Position numbers and translations under genes: made by a program. Of a DNA stretch of 64,000 bases, positions 28,930-39,660 are shown one piece after another. The notes below the pieces were generated by a model that was given only the letters and a program-made list of their open reading frames with translations, did not search any database and was not told where the DNA came from. The stretch spans positions 18,036 to 82,035 of the forward strand of contig NZ_LNQV01000018.1 of the NCBI RefSeq assembly GCF_001515305.1, read 5' to 3'. Origin of the DNA: Aquitalea pelogenes. GTDB lineage: Bacteria > Pseudomonadota > Gammaproteobacteria > Burkholderiales > Chromobacteriaceae. Position 1 is the stretch's first letter. Every line of letters starts with the position of its first letter.

Positions 28930-31053
28930 ATGAACGATCGCAATCATTCTTCTGTTTCTGCCACGGCAGAACAGTCTGCCAGCCAGCAGATCAAGACTGG
29001 CAAGGGCATGTTTGACCCGGCGCTGATCAAGCCGGCCATCATCGACTCTTTCAAGAAGCTGTCGCCGCGTACCCAGTGGCGCAATCCGGTGATGTTTGTC
29101 GTCTATGTCGGCAGCATCCTGACCACAGCGCTGTGGCTGCAGGCCCTGTTTGGCAAGGGCGAGGCCGCCCCCGGCTTCATCCTGGCCATTACCCTGTGGC
29201 TGTGGTTTACCGTGCTTTTTGCCAACTTTGCCGAAGCACTGGCCGAGGGCCGCAGCAAGGCACAGGCCGCCAGCCTGCGCTCGGCCAAGAAAAACGTGGT
29301 GGCCAAGAAGCTGTCCGGCCCGCGCCGCGACGCCGGTGTCACCATCGTGGATGGCCACAGCCTGAAAAAGGGTGACATCGTGCTGGTGGAAGCCGGCGAT
29401 GTGATTCCGGTGGATGGCGAAGTGATTGATGGCGTGGCGTCGGTGGACGAATCCGCCATTACCGGCGAATCTGCCCCGGTGATCCGCGAATCCGGTGGTG
29501 ATTTTTCCTCGGTCACCGGTGGCACCCGCGTGCTGTCGGACTGGATTGTGGTGAAGATTACCGCCAATCCGGGTGAAACCTTCCTAGACCGCATGATTGC
29601 CATGGTGGAAGGTGCCAAGCGCCAGAAAACCCCGAATGAAATCGCGCTGACCATCTTGCTGGTAGCGCTGACCATTGTCTTTCTGATTGTCACCGTCACC
29701 CTGCTGCCCTACTCGCTGTTCAGCGTGGAGGCGGCCAAGGCCGGCTCGCCCATCAGCATCACCACGCTGGTGGCGCTGTTGGTGTGCCTGATTCCCACCA
29801 CCATTGGCGGCCTGCTGTCCGCCATTGGTGTGGCCGGCATGAGCCGCATGATGGGTGCCAATGTGATTGCCACCTCCGGCCGCGCCGTGGAAGCGGCGGG
29901 CGATGTGGATGTGCTGCTCCTGGACAAGACCGGCACCATCACCCTGGGCAACCGTCAGGCATCGGCCTTCATCCCGGCACCGGGCATCAGCGAACAGCAA
30001 CTGGCCGATGCCGCCCAGCTGGCTTCGCTGGCGGATGAAACCCCGGAAGGCCGCAGTATCGTGGTGCTGGCCAAGCAGAAATTTGCCCTGCGCGAGCGCG
30101 AGCTGGCCAGCCATGAAGCCAGCTTCATTCCGTTTACCGCCCAAACCCGCATGAGCGGCATCGACTACGATGGTCGGCAGATCCGCAAAGGTGCCATCGA
30201 CGCCATCCGCCGTCATATCGCCGAGCAAGGCGGGGCCTTCCCCGACGCGCTGGCCAAGAGTGCCGATGAAGTAGCCCGCCGCGGTTCTACCCCGCTGCTG
30301 GTGGCCGAAGGCAATCGTGCGCTGGGGGTGATCGAGCTGAAAGACATCGTCAAGGGCGGCATCAAGGAACGCTTTGCCGAGCTGCGCCAGATGGGCATCA
30401 AGACCATCATGATCACCGGCGACAACCCGCTGACCGCTGCCGCCATTGCCGCCGAGGCCGGCGTGGACGACTTTCTGGCCGAAGCCACGCCGGAAGCCAA
30501 GCTCAAGCTGATCCGCAATCACCAGGCCGAAGGCAAGCTGGTGGCCATGACCGGTGACGGCACCAATGACGCACCAGCGCTGGCCCAGGCTGACGTGGCG
30601 GTGGCGATGAACACCGGCACCCAGGCGGCAAAAGAGGCCGGCAATATGGTGGATCTGGATTCCAACCCGACCAAGCTGATCGAGATTGTTGAAATCGGCA
30701 AGCAGATGCTGATGACCCGCGGCTCACTCACCACCTTCTCCATTGCCAATGATGTGGCCAAGTATTTCGCCATCATCCCGGCTGCCTTTGCCAGCACCTA
30801 TCCGCAACTGGGCGCGCTGAACGTGATGGGTCTGAACAGCCCGGCCTCGGCCATCATGTCCGCCGTCGTGTTCAATGCGCTGATCATCGTGTTCCTGATT
30901 CCGCTGGCACTCAAAGGGGTGAAATACCACGCCAGAAGCGCAGCCGAACTGCTGCGCGGCAATTTGCTGATCTACGGCCTGGGCGGCCTGCTGCTGCCTT
31001 TTGCCGGTATCAAGCTGATCGACATGCTGCTGGGCGCGGCCGGTCTGGTCTGA
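28930..31053 (+). CDS. kdpB: Potassium-transporting ATPase ATP-binding subunit
   Basis: P-type ATPase subunit of 707 residues that drives K+ uptake. It has the phosphorylation motif [14 protein letters not shown], the actuator motif TGESAPV, the hinge [15 protein letters not shown], and seven membrane helices. The start has AAGGAAATCA upstream. It follows kdpA after 39 bp and precedes kdpC after 30 bp. Confidence 0.97.
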   Translation: MNDRNHSSVSATAEQSASQQIKTGKGMFDPALIKPAIIDSFKKLSPRTQWRNPVMFVVYVGSILTTALWLQALFGKGEAAPGFILAITLWLWFTVLFANFAEALAEGRSKAQAASLRSAKKNVVAKKLSGPRRDAGVTIVDGHSLKKGDIVLVEAGDVIPVDGEVIDGVASVDESAITGESAPVIRESGGDFSSVTGGTRVLSDWIVVKITANPGETFLDRMIAMVEGAKRQKTPNEIALTILLVALTIVFLIVTVTLLPYSLFSVEAAKAGSPISITTLVALLVCLIPTTIGGLLSAIGVAGMSRMMGANVIATSGRAVEAAGDVDVLLLDKTGTITLGNRQASAFIPAPGISEQQLADAAQLASLADETPEGRSIVVLAKQKFALRERELASHEASFIPFTAQTRMSGIDYDGRQIRKGAIDAIRRHIAEQGGAFPDALAKSADEVARRGSTPLLVAEGNRALGVIELKDIVKGGIKERFAELRQMGIKTIMITGDNPLTAAAIAAEAGVDDFLAEATPEAKLKLIRNHQAEGKLVAMTGDGTNDAPALAQADVAVAMNTGTQAAKEAGNMVDLDSNPTKLIEIVEIGKQMLMTRGSLTTFSIANDVAKYFAIIPAAFASTYPQLGALNVMGLNSPASAIMSAVVFNALIIVFLIPLALKGVKYHARSAAELLRGNLLIYGLGGLLLPFAGIKLIDMLLGAAGLV

Positions 31054-31083
31054 CTCCCGCCCCCTGACATTAAGGAAATCATC

Positions 31084-31662
31084 ATGCTCAAAACCCTGCG
31101 CCCGGCACTGGTGCTGTTTGTCATCCTGTCTGCCATCACCGGGCTGGCCTATCCGCTGCTGACCACGGGCCTCGCCCAGTTGCTGTTTCCGTATCAGGCC
31201 AATGGCAGCCTGATCGAGAAAAACGGCCAGATCATCGGCTCGCAGCTGATCGGCCAGAACTTCTCTGGCAAGCAGTATTTCTGGGGCCGCCCCTCCGCCA
31301 CCAGCCCGCAAGCCTATAATGCCGGCAGTTCCGGTGGCTCCAACCTGGGCCCCACCAACCCGGCCCAGCTGGATGCAGTCAAAGGCAATCTGGAACGACT
31401 GCGCAAGGCACATCCCACCCAGACAGCAACCGTACCGGTTGACCTGGTAACGGCATCCGCCAGCGGGCTGGACCCGGACATCTCCGTCGCTGCCGCCTAC
31501 TACCAGATGGAGCGTGTCGCTGCAGCACGCCAGATGCCGCTGGCCCGATTGCATAAGCTGGTGGATGACCACATCATTGGCGAAACCTTCGGCCTCCTGG
31601 GCGAACCGCGTGTCAATGTGCTGGCGCTCAACCTGGCACTGGACGGCCTGGGCACCAAGTAA
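31084..31662 (+). CDS. kdpC: Potassium-transporting ATPase subunit C
   Basis: A 192-residue subunit with one N-terminal transmembrane helix (about 7-30) and a periplasmic domain. Family motifs: [31 protein letters not shown] and [16 protein letters not shown]. It supports assembly and K+ affinity of the Kdp complex. Confidence 0.95.
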   Translation: MLKTLRPALVLFVILSAITGLAYPLLTTGLAQLLFPYQANGSLIEKNGQIIGSQLIGQNFSGKQYFWGRPSATSPQAYNAGSSGGSNLGPTNPAQLDAVKGNLERLRKAHPTQTATVPVDLVTASASGLDPDISVAAAYYQMERVAAARQMPLARLHKLVDDHIIGETFGLLGEPRVNVLALNLALDGLGTK

Positions 31663-31742
31663 ACATCGCGCAGCGACCCAGCCATCCAGGAAGGCGGGGC
31701 CGCTGCGCGGTTTGGCTGCGACCGGCCAGAAAAAGAAAGCCG

Positions 31743-34439
31743 ATGACTGATACCCGACCTGATCCCGATGCCCTGCTCGACGCCATCAAGCAGGATGAAC
31801 TGGCTGCCCAACGTGGTCGCCTGAAAATTTTCTTTGGCGCCTGCGCCGGTGTGGGCAAGACCTTCGCCATGCTCAGTGCTGCCCGTGTACGCCAGCAAGA
31901 AGGCTGCAAGGTACTGGTGGGCGTGGTGGAAACACATGGCCGCAAGGAAACCGAAGCGCAGCTGCATGGACTTGAAGTACTGCCCCTCACACAGATTGAA
32001 TACAAGGGGCGCAGTCTGGCCGAGTTTGATCTGGACAGCGCACTGGCCCGCCAGCCGCAGCTGATCCTGATGGACGAGTTCGCTCACTCCAACGTTCCCG
32101 GCTCACGCCACAGCAAACGCTGGCAGGACGTGGAAGAGCTGCTGGCCGCCGGTATTGATGTCTACACCACGCTGAATGTGCAGCATCTGGAAAGCCTGAA
32201 CGATGTGGTGGGCCAGATCACCGGCATCGTAGTGCGCGAAACCCTGCCCGATCATGTATTCGATCAGGCTGCGGAAGTGGCGCTGGTCGACCTGCCGCCA
32301 GACGAACTGCTGGCGCGACTGGCTGCCGGCAAAGTGTATCTGGCTCACCAAGCTGAACGGGCAGTGAAGAACTTCTTCCGCAAGGGCAATCTGCTGGCGC
32401 TGCGCGAGCTGGCCCTGCGCCGCACCGCCGACCGGGTGGATGCGCAAATGCGCGCCTACCGGGCCGACCAGTCAATCAAGCCGGTGTGGCATGCCCGTGA
32501 ACGCTTGCTGATCTGCGTGGGACATGGTCCCGGTACGGAAAAGCTGGTGCGCAGCGGCAAGCGGCTGGCTGCCAGCCTGGATGCCGACTGGATTGCCGTA
32601 TTTGTGGAAACTCCGGCACTGCAACGCCTGCCGGAAGCCCAGCGCGCCCGCATCATGAAGGGACTGAAGCTGGCACAGGAACTGGGCGCGGAAACCACGG
32701 TACTGGGCGGTAGCGACCTGGCCGCCACCCTGCTGGCCTATGCGCGCAGCCGCAATGTTTCCAAGCTGGTGGTGGGCAAGTCCTCGGCCGGGCCGTTGCG
32801 CCGCCTGCTGCGCCGCCCCTTGCTGGAACAGCTGACGCGGCAGGCAGATGATGTCGATGTCTACGTGGTATCACACGAGCACGACCCGGACAGCACCGCA
32901 CCGCAGGAAGGTTTCAACCGGCTGCTGTTTGGTGAAGCCAGCCGGCAGAAACAAGGCCACGGCTATGTGGCTGCCTTGCTGGCCTGCCTGCTGACCACCG
33001 GTCTTGTGAGCCTGCTGACGCCGTTTTTTGACCTGTCCAATGTGGTGATGCTCTACCTCTTGGCCGTGGTGCTGATTGCCGTACGCTTTGGCCGCGGCCC
33101 CGGCGTGCTGGCCTCGCTGGTATCGGTGGCCACCTTCGACTTTTTCTTTGTGCCGCCACGGCTGTCCCTGTCGGTATCCGACACCCAGTATCTGCTCACC
33201 TTCGCCGTGATGTTTGCCGTGGCGCTGATCATCAGCCAGCTGGCAGCCCGGCTGCGCTTTGAAGCCAATATCGCCACCTACCGGGAACGCCGCACCCGCG
33301 CGCTGTACGAGCTGGGCCGCGAACTGGCAGCGGCCCTGACCGCCAACCAGATCATCGACATCGCCGTCAGCCGCCTGCAACCCTTGTTCAATGCCAGCAT
33401 CGTGCTGCTCACCCCCAACAGCCAGGAACAGCTGCGCGCCGAAAACGACAGTACAGCACAGGCCGATCTGGGCGTGGCGCAATGGGTCTACGACAAGCAG
33501 CAGGCCGCCGGCCTTGGCACCCAGACCCTGCCCTCCAATGCCATGCTCTACCTGCCGCTCAAGGCGCCGATGCGCAATCGCGGCGTGCTGGCCGTGTTGC
33601 CCGAACAACTGGATCAGGTGTTCCTGCCCGAACAGCAACGCCTGCTGGAAACCTGCGCGGCACAGATTGCGCTGGCGCTGGAACGGGTGCATTACGTCGA
33701 AGTGGCGCAGGACGCCATTGTCGCCATGGAATCCGAACGACTGCGCAACAGCGTGCTGTCCGTCATCTCGCACGACCTGCGCACCCCGCTCACCACGCTG
33801 GTCGGCCTCTCCAGCCTGCTGGCGGAAGGCCAGGTGGATGCGCGCAAACAAGCCAGCATTGCCCAGTCCATTCAGGAAGAATCGCTGCGCATGAACCATC
33901 TGGTGACCAATCTGCTGGACATGGCCAGGCTGCAATCCGGCGTCAAACTCAACAAGGCCTGGCAACTGCTGGATGACGTGGTGGGCAGCGCGCTGCGGGC
34001 TTGCCAGCGCAATCTGCAAGGACATCAGCTGGAAGTGGCACTGGCCAGTGATTTGCCGGTGCTGGAATACGATGCCGTGCTGATTGAGCGCGTACTGGTG
34101 AACCTGCTGGAAAACGCGGCCAAATATACGCCGCCCGGCAGCCATATCACCCTGCTGGCCCAGCCGGAGGGCGCTACAATACGCGTTTGCGTGCAGGATG
34201 ACGGCCCCGGCCTGCCCAGTGGACTGGAACAAAAACTGTTCGACAAATTCAGCCGCGGCAACAGCGAATCCACCACACCGGGTGTGGGCCTTGGCCTGGC
34301 CATCTGCCGCAGCATTGTCGAAGCACACGGCGGCCAGATTACCGCCAGCAACCGCCAGCCGCACGGTGCCGCCTTCTGCTTTACCCTGCCGGTCAGCCAG
34401 ATGCCGGCCCTGCCCGGCGACGAGGAAATCCAGCCATGA
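31743..34439 (+). CDS. kdpD: Osmosensitive K+ channel sensor kinase
   Basis: Membrane sensor histidine kinase of 898 residues. The order is: cytosolic KdpD domain with Walker A GACAGVGKTFAML, a universal-stress-like domain (about 250-380), four closely spaced transmembrane helices (about 405-505), a GAF-like region, HisKA with SVISHDLRTPLTTLVG (phosphorylated His), and the ATPase domain with NLLENAAKYTPPG and GVGLGLAICRS. It senses low K+ and ionic stress and phosphorylates KdpE. The stop overlaps kdpE (ATGA). Confidence 0.96.
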   Translation: MTDTRPDPDALLDAIKQDELAAQRGRLKIFFGACAGVGKTFAMLSAARVRQQEGCKVLVGVVETHGRKETEAQLHGLEVLPLTQIEYKGRSLAEFDLDSALARQPQLILMDEFAHSNVPGSRHSKRWQDVEELLAAGIDVYTTLNVQHLESLNDVVGQITGIVVRETLPDHVFDQAAEVALVDLPPDELLARLAAGKVYLAHQAERAVKNFFRKGNLLALRELALRRTADRVDAQMRAYRADQSIKPVWHARERLLICVGHGPGTEKLVRSGKRLAASLDADWIAVFVETPALQRLPEAQRARIMKGLKLAQELGAETTVLGGSDLAATLLAYARSRNVSKLVVGKSSAGPLRRLLRRPLLEQLTRQADDVDVYVVSHEHDPDSTAPQEGFNRLLFGEASRQKQGHGYVAALLACLLTTGLVSLLTPFFDLSNVVMLYLLAVVLIAVRFGRGPGVLASLVSVATFDFFFVPPRLSLSVSDTQYLLTFAVMFAVALIISQLAARLRFEANIATYRERRTRALYELGRELAAALTANQIIDIAVSRLQPLFNASIVLLTPNSQEQLRAENDSTAQADLGVAQWVYDKQQAAGLGTQTLPSNAMLYLPLKAPMRNRGVLAVLPEQLDQVFLPEQQRLLETCAAQIALALERVHYVEVAQDAIVAMESERLRNSVLSVISHDLRTPLTTLVGLSSLLAEGQVDARKQASIAQSIQEESLRMNHLVTNLLDMARLQSGVKLNKAWQLLDDVVGSALRACQRNLQGHQLEVALASDLPVLEYDAVLIERVLVNLLENAAKYTPPGSHITLLAQPEGATIRVCVQDDGPGLPSGLEQKLFDKFSRGNSESTTPGVGLGLAICRSIVEAHGGQITASNRQPHGAAFCFTLPVSQMPALPGDEEIQP

Positions 34440-35131
34440 GTGAAACACCTGTCCACCTGGTGGTCATCGAGGACGAAAAACCCATCCGCCGCTTTCTGGC
34501 CTCGGCACTGGATGGCGACAACTGGGTGGTGCACGAAGCCGAAACCGGCAAGCAAGGCCTGATTGAAGTGGCCACCCGCAAACCCGACCTGGTGATACTG
34601 GACCTGGGCCTGCCGGACATGAACGGCATTGAAGTGATCCGCCAGCTGCGCGAGTGGACCGACCTGCCCATTCTGGTGCTCTCCGCCCGTACCCAGGAAA
34701 CGGAAAAGGTACTGGCGCTGGATGCCGGTGCCGACGACTACCTGACCAAACCGTTTGGCGTGGCCGAGTGCATGGCGCGCATCCGTGTCCTGCTGCGGCG
34801 GCGCAACCAGGGCAGTGCCGCCCCGGTGCAAACCTTTGGCTTTGGCCCCATCGAAGTGGATCTGGTCAACCGCACCGTCAGCAAGCATGGCAAGCCCATC
34901 CACCTCACCCCCATCGAATACCGCTTGCTGGCTACCCTGATCCGCAACAGCGGCAAGGTCATCACCCACCGCGAACTGCTGCTGGCGGTATGGGGGCCGT
35001 CCTTTTCCGAGCACAACCAGTACCTGCGCGTCTACATGGGACATTTGCGGCAAAAGCTGGAAGACAATCCGGCCATGCCGCAGCACATCCTCACTGAAAC
35101 CGGCGTGGGCTACCGCCTGCTCGAACGCTAG
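34436..35131 (+). CDS. kdpE: KDP operon response regulator
   Basis: OmpR-type response regulator of 231 residues. The receiver domain has the acidic pair ED near residue 12, the phospho-acceptor Asp in LVILDLGLPDMNG and the lysine in DDYLTKPF. The C-terminal winged-helix DNA-binding domain includes HLTPIEYRLLATL. It activates kdp transcription. Translational coupling to kdpD through a 4-bp overlap. Confidence 0.96.
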   Translation: MSETPVHLVVIEDEKPIRRFLASALDGDNWVVHEAETGKQGLIEVATRKPDLVILDLGLPDMNGIEVIRQLREWTDLPILVLSARTQETEKVLALDAGADDYLTKPFGVAECMARIRVLLRRRNQGSAAPVQTFGFGPIEVDLVNRTVSKHGKPIHLTPIEYRLLATLIRNSGKVITHRELLLAVWGPSFSEHNQYLRVYMGHLRQKLEDNPAMPQHILTETGVGYRLLER

Positions 35132-35389
35132 CTACTCCGGCTTACCCGGCCAGCCGCCCCACGGCTCGCTTGGCGGCTGTCCCGGCCTGCATGGCATTTT
35201 CCGGATGGCCGCCATTTTCACCTGACATATCAAGTAAAAATCCCTGGCAATCGACCAGCCATTTCCTGCCAGCATAATCAGAAATCGGCTATTTCTGGCC
35301 CACTTCCCGCATTTGTAGACTGCTCTCCCAGCCACCACTGAAACGCCTGCCCTCCGGCATCGCACATCAGTCATCAAACGGGAGAGACC

Positions 35390-36331
35390 TTGAAACGCTT
35401 CGCCATTGCCGGCATCCAGATGCCGGTTTCCGCCTTTGAAGAAAACATCACCCGCATGGGGCACTACGTCGCCCATGTCAAACACCGTTTTCCCTGGGTG
35501 GACATGGTGCTGTTTTCCGAGCTGGCAGCCTACGGCCCCAATCCCTTGCGCGCCGAAACCATGCCGGGAGAGGCCGAAGAACGACTGTGCCGGATTGCCG
35601 CGCGCCATGGCGTATGGCTGATTCCCGGCTCGCTGTTCGAACAGCGTGATGGCTGCATTTTCAATACCAGCCCGGTCATCAACCCGCAGGGCGAAGTCAT
35701 CGCCCGCTTCAGCAAGCTGTTTCCCTTCCTGCCTTACGAAAAAGGCATTACCGCCGGTGACCGGTTTGTGGTGTTTGATGTACCGGGCGCAGGCCGCTTC
35801 GGCATTTCCATTTGCTACGACATGTGGTTTCCGGAAACCACCCGCACCCTGGCAGCCATGGGGGCGGAAGTCATCCTGCACCCCACCATGACCGACACCA
35901 TAGACCGCGAAGTGGAGCTGGCCATTGCCCGCGCCTCTGCCGCCACCAACCAGCTGTATTTCTTCGACATCAACGGCGTGGGCGATGGCGGCACGGGCCG
36001 CTCCATCGTGGTGGACCCGTCCGGTCATGTATTGCACCAGGCCGGGTCGGGCGCGGAAATCATTCCGGTGGAAGTGGATTTCGACAAGGTAAGGCGCGAA
36101 CGCGAACGCGGCCTGCGTGGTCTGGGCCAGCCCCTGAAGAGCTTTCGCGATCGCCGTTGTGAATTCCCCGTTTATCAGCGCGACAGCGGGGTGGATGGCT
36201 TCCTGCATACGCTGGGACCGCTGGTCAAGCCGGAAGACCACGACCAGAGCGGGCTGTCCGGCCCAGGTGGCCCCGTGCCGGACACCCCGGCCCTGCAGAC
36301 CGCCGGGACCGGTGAGCAAGACCCACAATGA
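35390..36331 (+). CDS. Nitrilase-superfamily amidohydrolase
   Basis: A 313-residue C-N hydrolase. The Glu-Lys-Cys triad is intact: E44 (FSELAAYGP), K109 (RFSKLFPFLP) and C142 (SICYDMWFPE). The start is a TTG at 35390 with GGAGAG just upstream; a start further inside would cut the first beta strand (FAIAGIQMP). It should hydrolyse or form an amide; the substrate is unknown. It is the first gene of a cassette with an ATP-grasp ligase and a C45-type hydrolase. The C-terminal tail (about 275-313) is Pro/Gly-rich and outside the catalytic domain. The stop overlaps an ATG that could be an early start of the next gene. Confidence 0.88.
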   Translation: MKRFAIAGIQMPVSAFEENITRMGHYVAHVKHRFPWVDMVLFSELAAYGPNPLRAETMPGEAEERLCRIAARHGVWLIPGSLFEQRDGCIFNTSPVINPQGEVIARFSKLFPFLPYEKGITAGDRFVVFDVPGAGRFGISICYDMWFPETTRTLAAMGAEVILHPTMTDTIDREVELAIARASAATNQLYFFDINGVGDGGTGRSIVVDPSGHVLHQAGSGAEIIPVEVDFDKVRRERERGLRGLGQPLKSFRDRRCEFPVYQRDSGVDGFLHTLGPLVKPEDHDQSGLSGPGGPVPDTPALQTAGTGEQDPQ

Positions 36332-36456
36332 TAGCCAGTGCCATGGCCATGCGCTGGCTGCGCCATTGCCGGCAGTGGCTGCAATCCATGTCAACCGCCA
36401 GCCGGCAGCACCAGACAGCAAAAACACCACCGCGAGCCGTTCAGGGAGAACCAACC

Positions 36457-37911
36457 ATGCAAAAAGTCAGCAATATTTCCGATCTGCGCCTGCTGTTTCA
36501 CCGCAATGAACGGCCGATCTACTTCATCAGCGCCACCAATTTCAATCTGCTGGGCATAGACCAGTGGGTAAACCGCTTCAAGTACATCAACTACATCGAC
36601 TGTTTCGATGGCCGCCACCCCAATGTCTTTGTGCCGCCACAGTTACCGCACGAAGAGTTCCAGTCCATCGAAGACATCAATAACTACCTGCTGCAGCACA
36701 AGGACGTGGTGGATTATGTCGAGCGCGCCGGAGGTCGGCCGGTGGCGGTATTCCTGATGTTCGATGAGGAAACCGAACGGCTGTGCCATGAACTGGGCAT
36801 CGAAGTATGGTTTCCCAGCGCCAGCTTGCGCGAGCGCTGCGACAACAAGATGGAAACCGTGCGCATCGGCAACAAGGCCGGCGTGCCTTCCGTCCCCAAC
36901 GCCCTGTGCAAGGTGGATAGCTATGCCCACCTGCGCGAGATTGCCGACGCGCATGGCCTTGGCGAACAGCTGGTGGTGCAAACCGCCTTTGGCGACTCCG
37001 GCCACACCACCTTCTTCATTTCCAGCGAAGCCGATTTCGACCGTCACGCCCAGGACATCATCCAGGACCCGGAGGTCAAGATCATGCAGCGCATCAACTG
37101 CCGTGGTGCCACGCTGGAAGCCTGTGCCACCCGCAGCGGCACCCTGGTGGGGCCACTGCTTACCGAGGTGGTGGGCGAACCGGAGCTGACCCCCTATCGC
37201 GGTGGCTGGTGCGGCAATGAAATCTTCCCCGGCGCTTTCAGTGAGGAAGTACGCGCCAAGGCTCGCGAGATGGCTTACCGTTTTGGCAACCAGCTGATGG
37301 CGGAAGGCTACCGTGGCTATTTCGATCTGGATTTCCTGATCGACAAGGACACTGATGAAGTCTATCTGGGCGAGCTGAATCCACGCATCTGCGGTGCCAG
37401 CCCGATGACCAACCATGCAGCCTTTGCCTATGCCGATGTGCCGCTGTTCCTGTTCCATCTGCTGGAATTTTCCGGCATCGACTTTGAACTGGATGTGGAA
37501 GAACTGAACGCCCGCTGGGCCAACCCGGCCTTCATCGACAGCTGGAGCCAGCTGGTAATCAAGCATACCGCCAACAATGTGGACATCATCACCCATGCCC
37601 CGGCCACCGGTATCTACCGCATGGCAGAAGACGGCTCGGTGTCCTACCATCGCTTCGATTACAAGCGCCAGGATATCGAATCGGAAAACGAAGCCTTTTT
37701 CCTGCGCATCAGCGGGCCGGGCGACTATCGTTATGAGGGGGCGGACCTGGGCATCCTGATTACCCGCGGCCGTTCCATGAGCGACGACTTTGCGCTCAAT
37801 GACCGCGCGCGCCACTGGATAGCCGGCATCAAGAAATACTATGCGGCCAAGCCCATCATGGCCGTGCATGATGAAAGCCTGCCCGCACCCGGAGCCTTCA
37901 AGATCCTGTAG
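36457..37911 (+). CDS. ATP-grasp ligase (biotin-carboxylase-like), unknown substrate
   Basis: A 484-residue protein with an ATP-grasp fold: CDNKMETVRIGNKAGVPSVPN opens the nucleotide domain, VVQTAFGDSGHTTFF is the flexible nucleotide loop, and YLGELNPRICGASPMTN carries the Mg-binding Glu and Asn. No biotin or lipoyl-carrier domain is attached, so a free amide- or thioester-forming ligase is more likely than a carboxylase. The start at 36457 has AGGGAGAA at about 8 nt. An alternative ATG at 36328 overlaps the nitrilase stop and would add 43 residues without domain similarity. Confidence 0.82.
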   Translation: MQKVSNISDLRLLFHRNERPIYFISATNFNLLGIDQWVNRFKYINYIDCFDGRHPNVFVPPQLPHEEFQSIEDINNYLLQHKDVVDYVERAGGRPVAVFLMFDEETERLCHELGIEVWFPSASLRERCDNKMETVRIGNKAGVPSVPNALCKVDSYAHLREIADAHGLGEQLVVQTAFGDSGHTTFFISSEADFDRHAQDIIQDPEVKIMQRINCRGATLEACATRSGTLVGPLLTEVVGEPELTPYRGGWCGNEIFPGAFSEEVRAKAREMAYRFGNQLMAEGYRGYFDLDFLIDKDTDEVYLGELNPRICGASPMTNHAAFAYADVPLFLFHLLEFSGIDFELDVEELNARWANPAFIDSWSQLVIKHTANNVDIITHAPATGIYRMAEDGSVSYHRFDYKRQDIESENEAFFLRISGPGDYRYEGADLGILITRGRSMSDDFALNDRARHWIAGIKKYYAAKPIMAVHDESLPAPGAFKIL

Positions 37912-37973
37912 TCCCCGCTACCAACCTGGCAGTCGCCTGCAGCACGGCGGTGGCCTCAGCCCCAGTGAGACAC

Positions 37974-38966
37974 ATGCGCTGTACATTTGAAGCGATACGA
38001 GAAGATACGCCGGGAGCACGCTGGCAAGCACTGTTTCAATTACGCTGGCCGGCCTATCAGCAGTGGTTCCTGCGCGATGGCTACCGGGCACGGCCCTCTT
38101 ACCTGGCAGGACGGCGCGCACTGCGCCAGCACATGCCGGAGCTGTCCGGGCTGTATCAGCAATTGTGCGAACTGGCTGGCGGTGGCGATCTGGAAGCCCG
38201 CTTCCTGTTGCAATGGTGTCCGCCATCCTATATCACCGGCTGTTCGCAGGCCGTCTGGCTGGACCCGACCGGGCAGGAAGGGCCTGTACTGGCACGCAAT
38301 TACGACTACGCTCCCGCCCTGCTGGAAGGCAGCTGGCTGGCCACCCGCTGGCTGGGCCGCCAGGTGCTGGTGATGAGCGATTGCCTGTGGGGCGCGCTGG
38401 ATGGCATCAACGAAGACGGCCTCGCCGTTTCCCTGTCATTTGGCGGGCGCACGGCAGTGGGCGAAGGTTTCGGCATTCCGCTGGTGCTGCGTTACCTGCT
38501 GGAGGCAGCCAGCAATACCGCCGAAGCCATCGCCATCCTGCAGCGGCTGCCGGTACACATGACCTACAACATCAGCCTGCTGGACCAGCACAGCCACTGG
38601 GCCACGGTATTTGTCGCACCGGACCGGCCGGCCGAAGTGGTGCATCGCCCGGCGGTGGCCAACCATCAGCATGGGGTGGAATGGCAGGCCCATGCCAGGG
38701 CAACACTGTCGGAAGAACGTGAATGGATGTTGAGCCAGGGGGTGCGCAAGGCAGAGCATGCGGATGATGTGGTACGTACCCTGTTGCGGCCACCCTTGTT
38801 CCAGACCGCCTATGGGCGCGGCTATGGCACGCTCTACACGGCGGCCTACCATCCTCACACCCTGATGGCCGAACTGTTGTGGCCAGACATGCGCTGGCCG
38901 CAATACTGCCTTGATGTGCAGGAAGGCGTACTGAACGTGCGCTTTGATGCCAATCACAGCCTGTAA
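37974..38966 (+). CDS. C45-type autoproteolytic Ntn hydrolase/acyltransferase
   Basis: A 330-residue protein resembling the C45 family (acyl-CoA:6-aminopenicillanate acyltransferase and relatives). The likely self-cleavage site is G89-C90 in YITGCSQAVWLD; Cys90 would become the N-terminal nucleophile. VLARNYDYAP (about 106-114) and LDGINEDGLAVSLSFGG (about 142-158) match conserved C45/choloylglycine-type positions. The start at 37974 is the first ATG; GTG codons at 37950 and 37965 are possible. No signal peptide, so it probably acts in the cytosol. Third gene of the cassette, 62 bp after the ATP-grasp gene. Confidence 0.75.
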   Translation: MRCTFEAIREDTPGARWQALFQLRWPAYQQWFLRDGYRARPSYLAGRRALRQHMPELSGLYQQLCELAGGGDLEARFLLQWCPPSYITGCSQAVWLDPTGQEGPVLARNYDYAPALLEGSWLATRWLGRQVLVMSDCLWGALDGINEDGLAVSLSFGGRTAVGEGFGIPLVLRYLLEAASNTAEAIAILQRLPVHMTYNISLLDQHSHWATVFVAPDRPAEVVHRPAVANHQHGVEWQAHARATLSEEREWMLSQGVRKAEHADDVVRTLLRPPLFQTAYGRGYGTLYTAAYHPHTLMAELLWPDMRWPQYCLDVQEGVLNVRFDANHSL

Positions 38967-39214
38967 TGCCAGCGGCAGTCAGCGCAGAGGTCTTGCTAAG
39001 ACTGCTGGCTTGTCATCCTGTTTGATCACAAGCCGACACATCCATACAGCATGAAAAATCAGGTCAAATCATGACAGAATGACTATTTGTCATGAAAAGG
39101 TAATAATTTATTCGCATTGGCTGTGGCAGACTGTGCCTTGCTTTTACAACATATATGTACAGTTGTTATGACTGCTTCGTCCAGTAATACACCGTACCAG
39201 CAAGGATCATTACC
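38967..39214. other. Intergenic region upstream of the Ala-rich hypothetical
   Basis: About 250 bp, AT-rich from 39060 on. It contains runs suited to a promoter around 39100-39170 but no convincing -35/-10 pair. No reading frame or terminator-like hairpin was seen. Confidence 0.35.
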
Positions 39215-39637
39215 ATGAATGCCGCCAAGAAAATCCGTCGATTCATTGAAGAAAACCAGGACCCGGAACAAGTCCAGGTACTCAAGGATCTGGCAGCGGC
39301 ACTGGAAATGGGACGTGCTTTTGACCTCGGCAGCCTGTACCAGATCGATATGCGCTATTTCGAAGTTGCCCTCGACCTGCTGAAAGACTGGCGATTTGAT
39401 CACCACATCGCCGCCCGTAGCAAGCTGCTGGAGCAGCTGCTGACCGAGATCGCCCCGGATCTGCGTGCCGACAACAGCAGTGCCGCACCGGCAGCTGCGG
39501 TTGAAACCAGTGTGGAAGCAGCAGAAGCCAGCAGCCCGGAACAAACCGGCAAGGCCGACAGCGCTGCACCACAGACCGAATCGGCAGCCAGCAGCAAGCC
39601 GGCCACCAGCCGCCGTCGCAAGGCCGCCGCCGAGTAA
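39215..39637 (+). CDS. Hypothetical protein with Ala-rich C-terminal tail
   Basis: A 140-residue protein. The N-terminal half (1-85) is predicted helical and soluble (starting MNAAKKIRRFIEENQDPEQ). From about residue 90 it turns into a low-complexity Ala/Ser/Thr/Glu tail ending in basic SRRRKAAAE. It resembles H1-like or disordered nucleic-acid-binding tails, but no family was recognised. The stop is 23 bp from a dispersed repeat. Confidence 0.6.
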   Translation: MNAAKKIRRFIEENQDPEQVQVLKDLAAALEMGRAFDLGSLYQIDMRYFEVALDLLKDWRFDHHIAARSKLLEQLLTEIAPDLRADNSSAAPAAAVETSVEAAEASSPEQTGKADSAAPQTESAASSKPATSRRRKAAAE

Positions 39638-39660
39638 GTCTGGCAGTCAGCCGTTATGAC

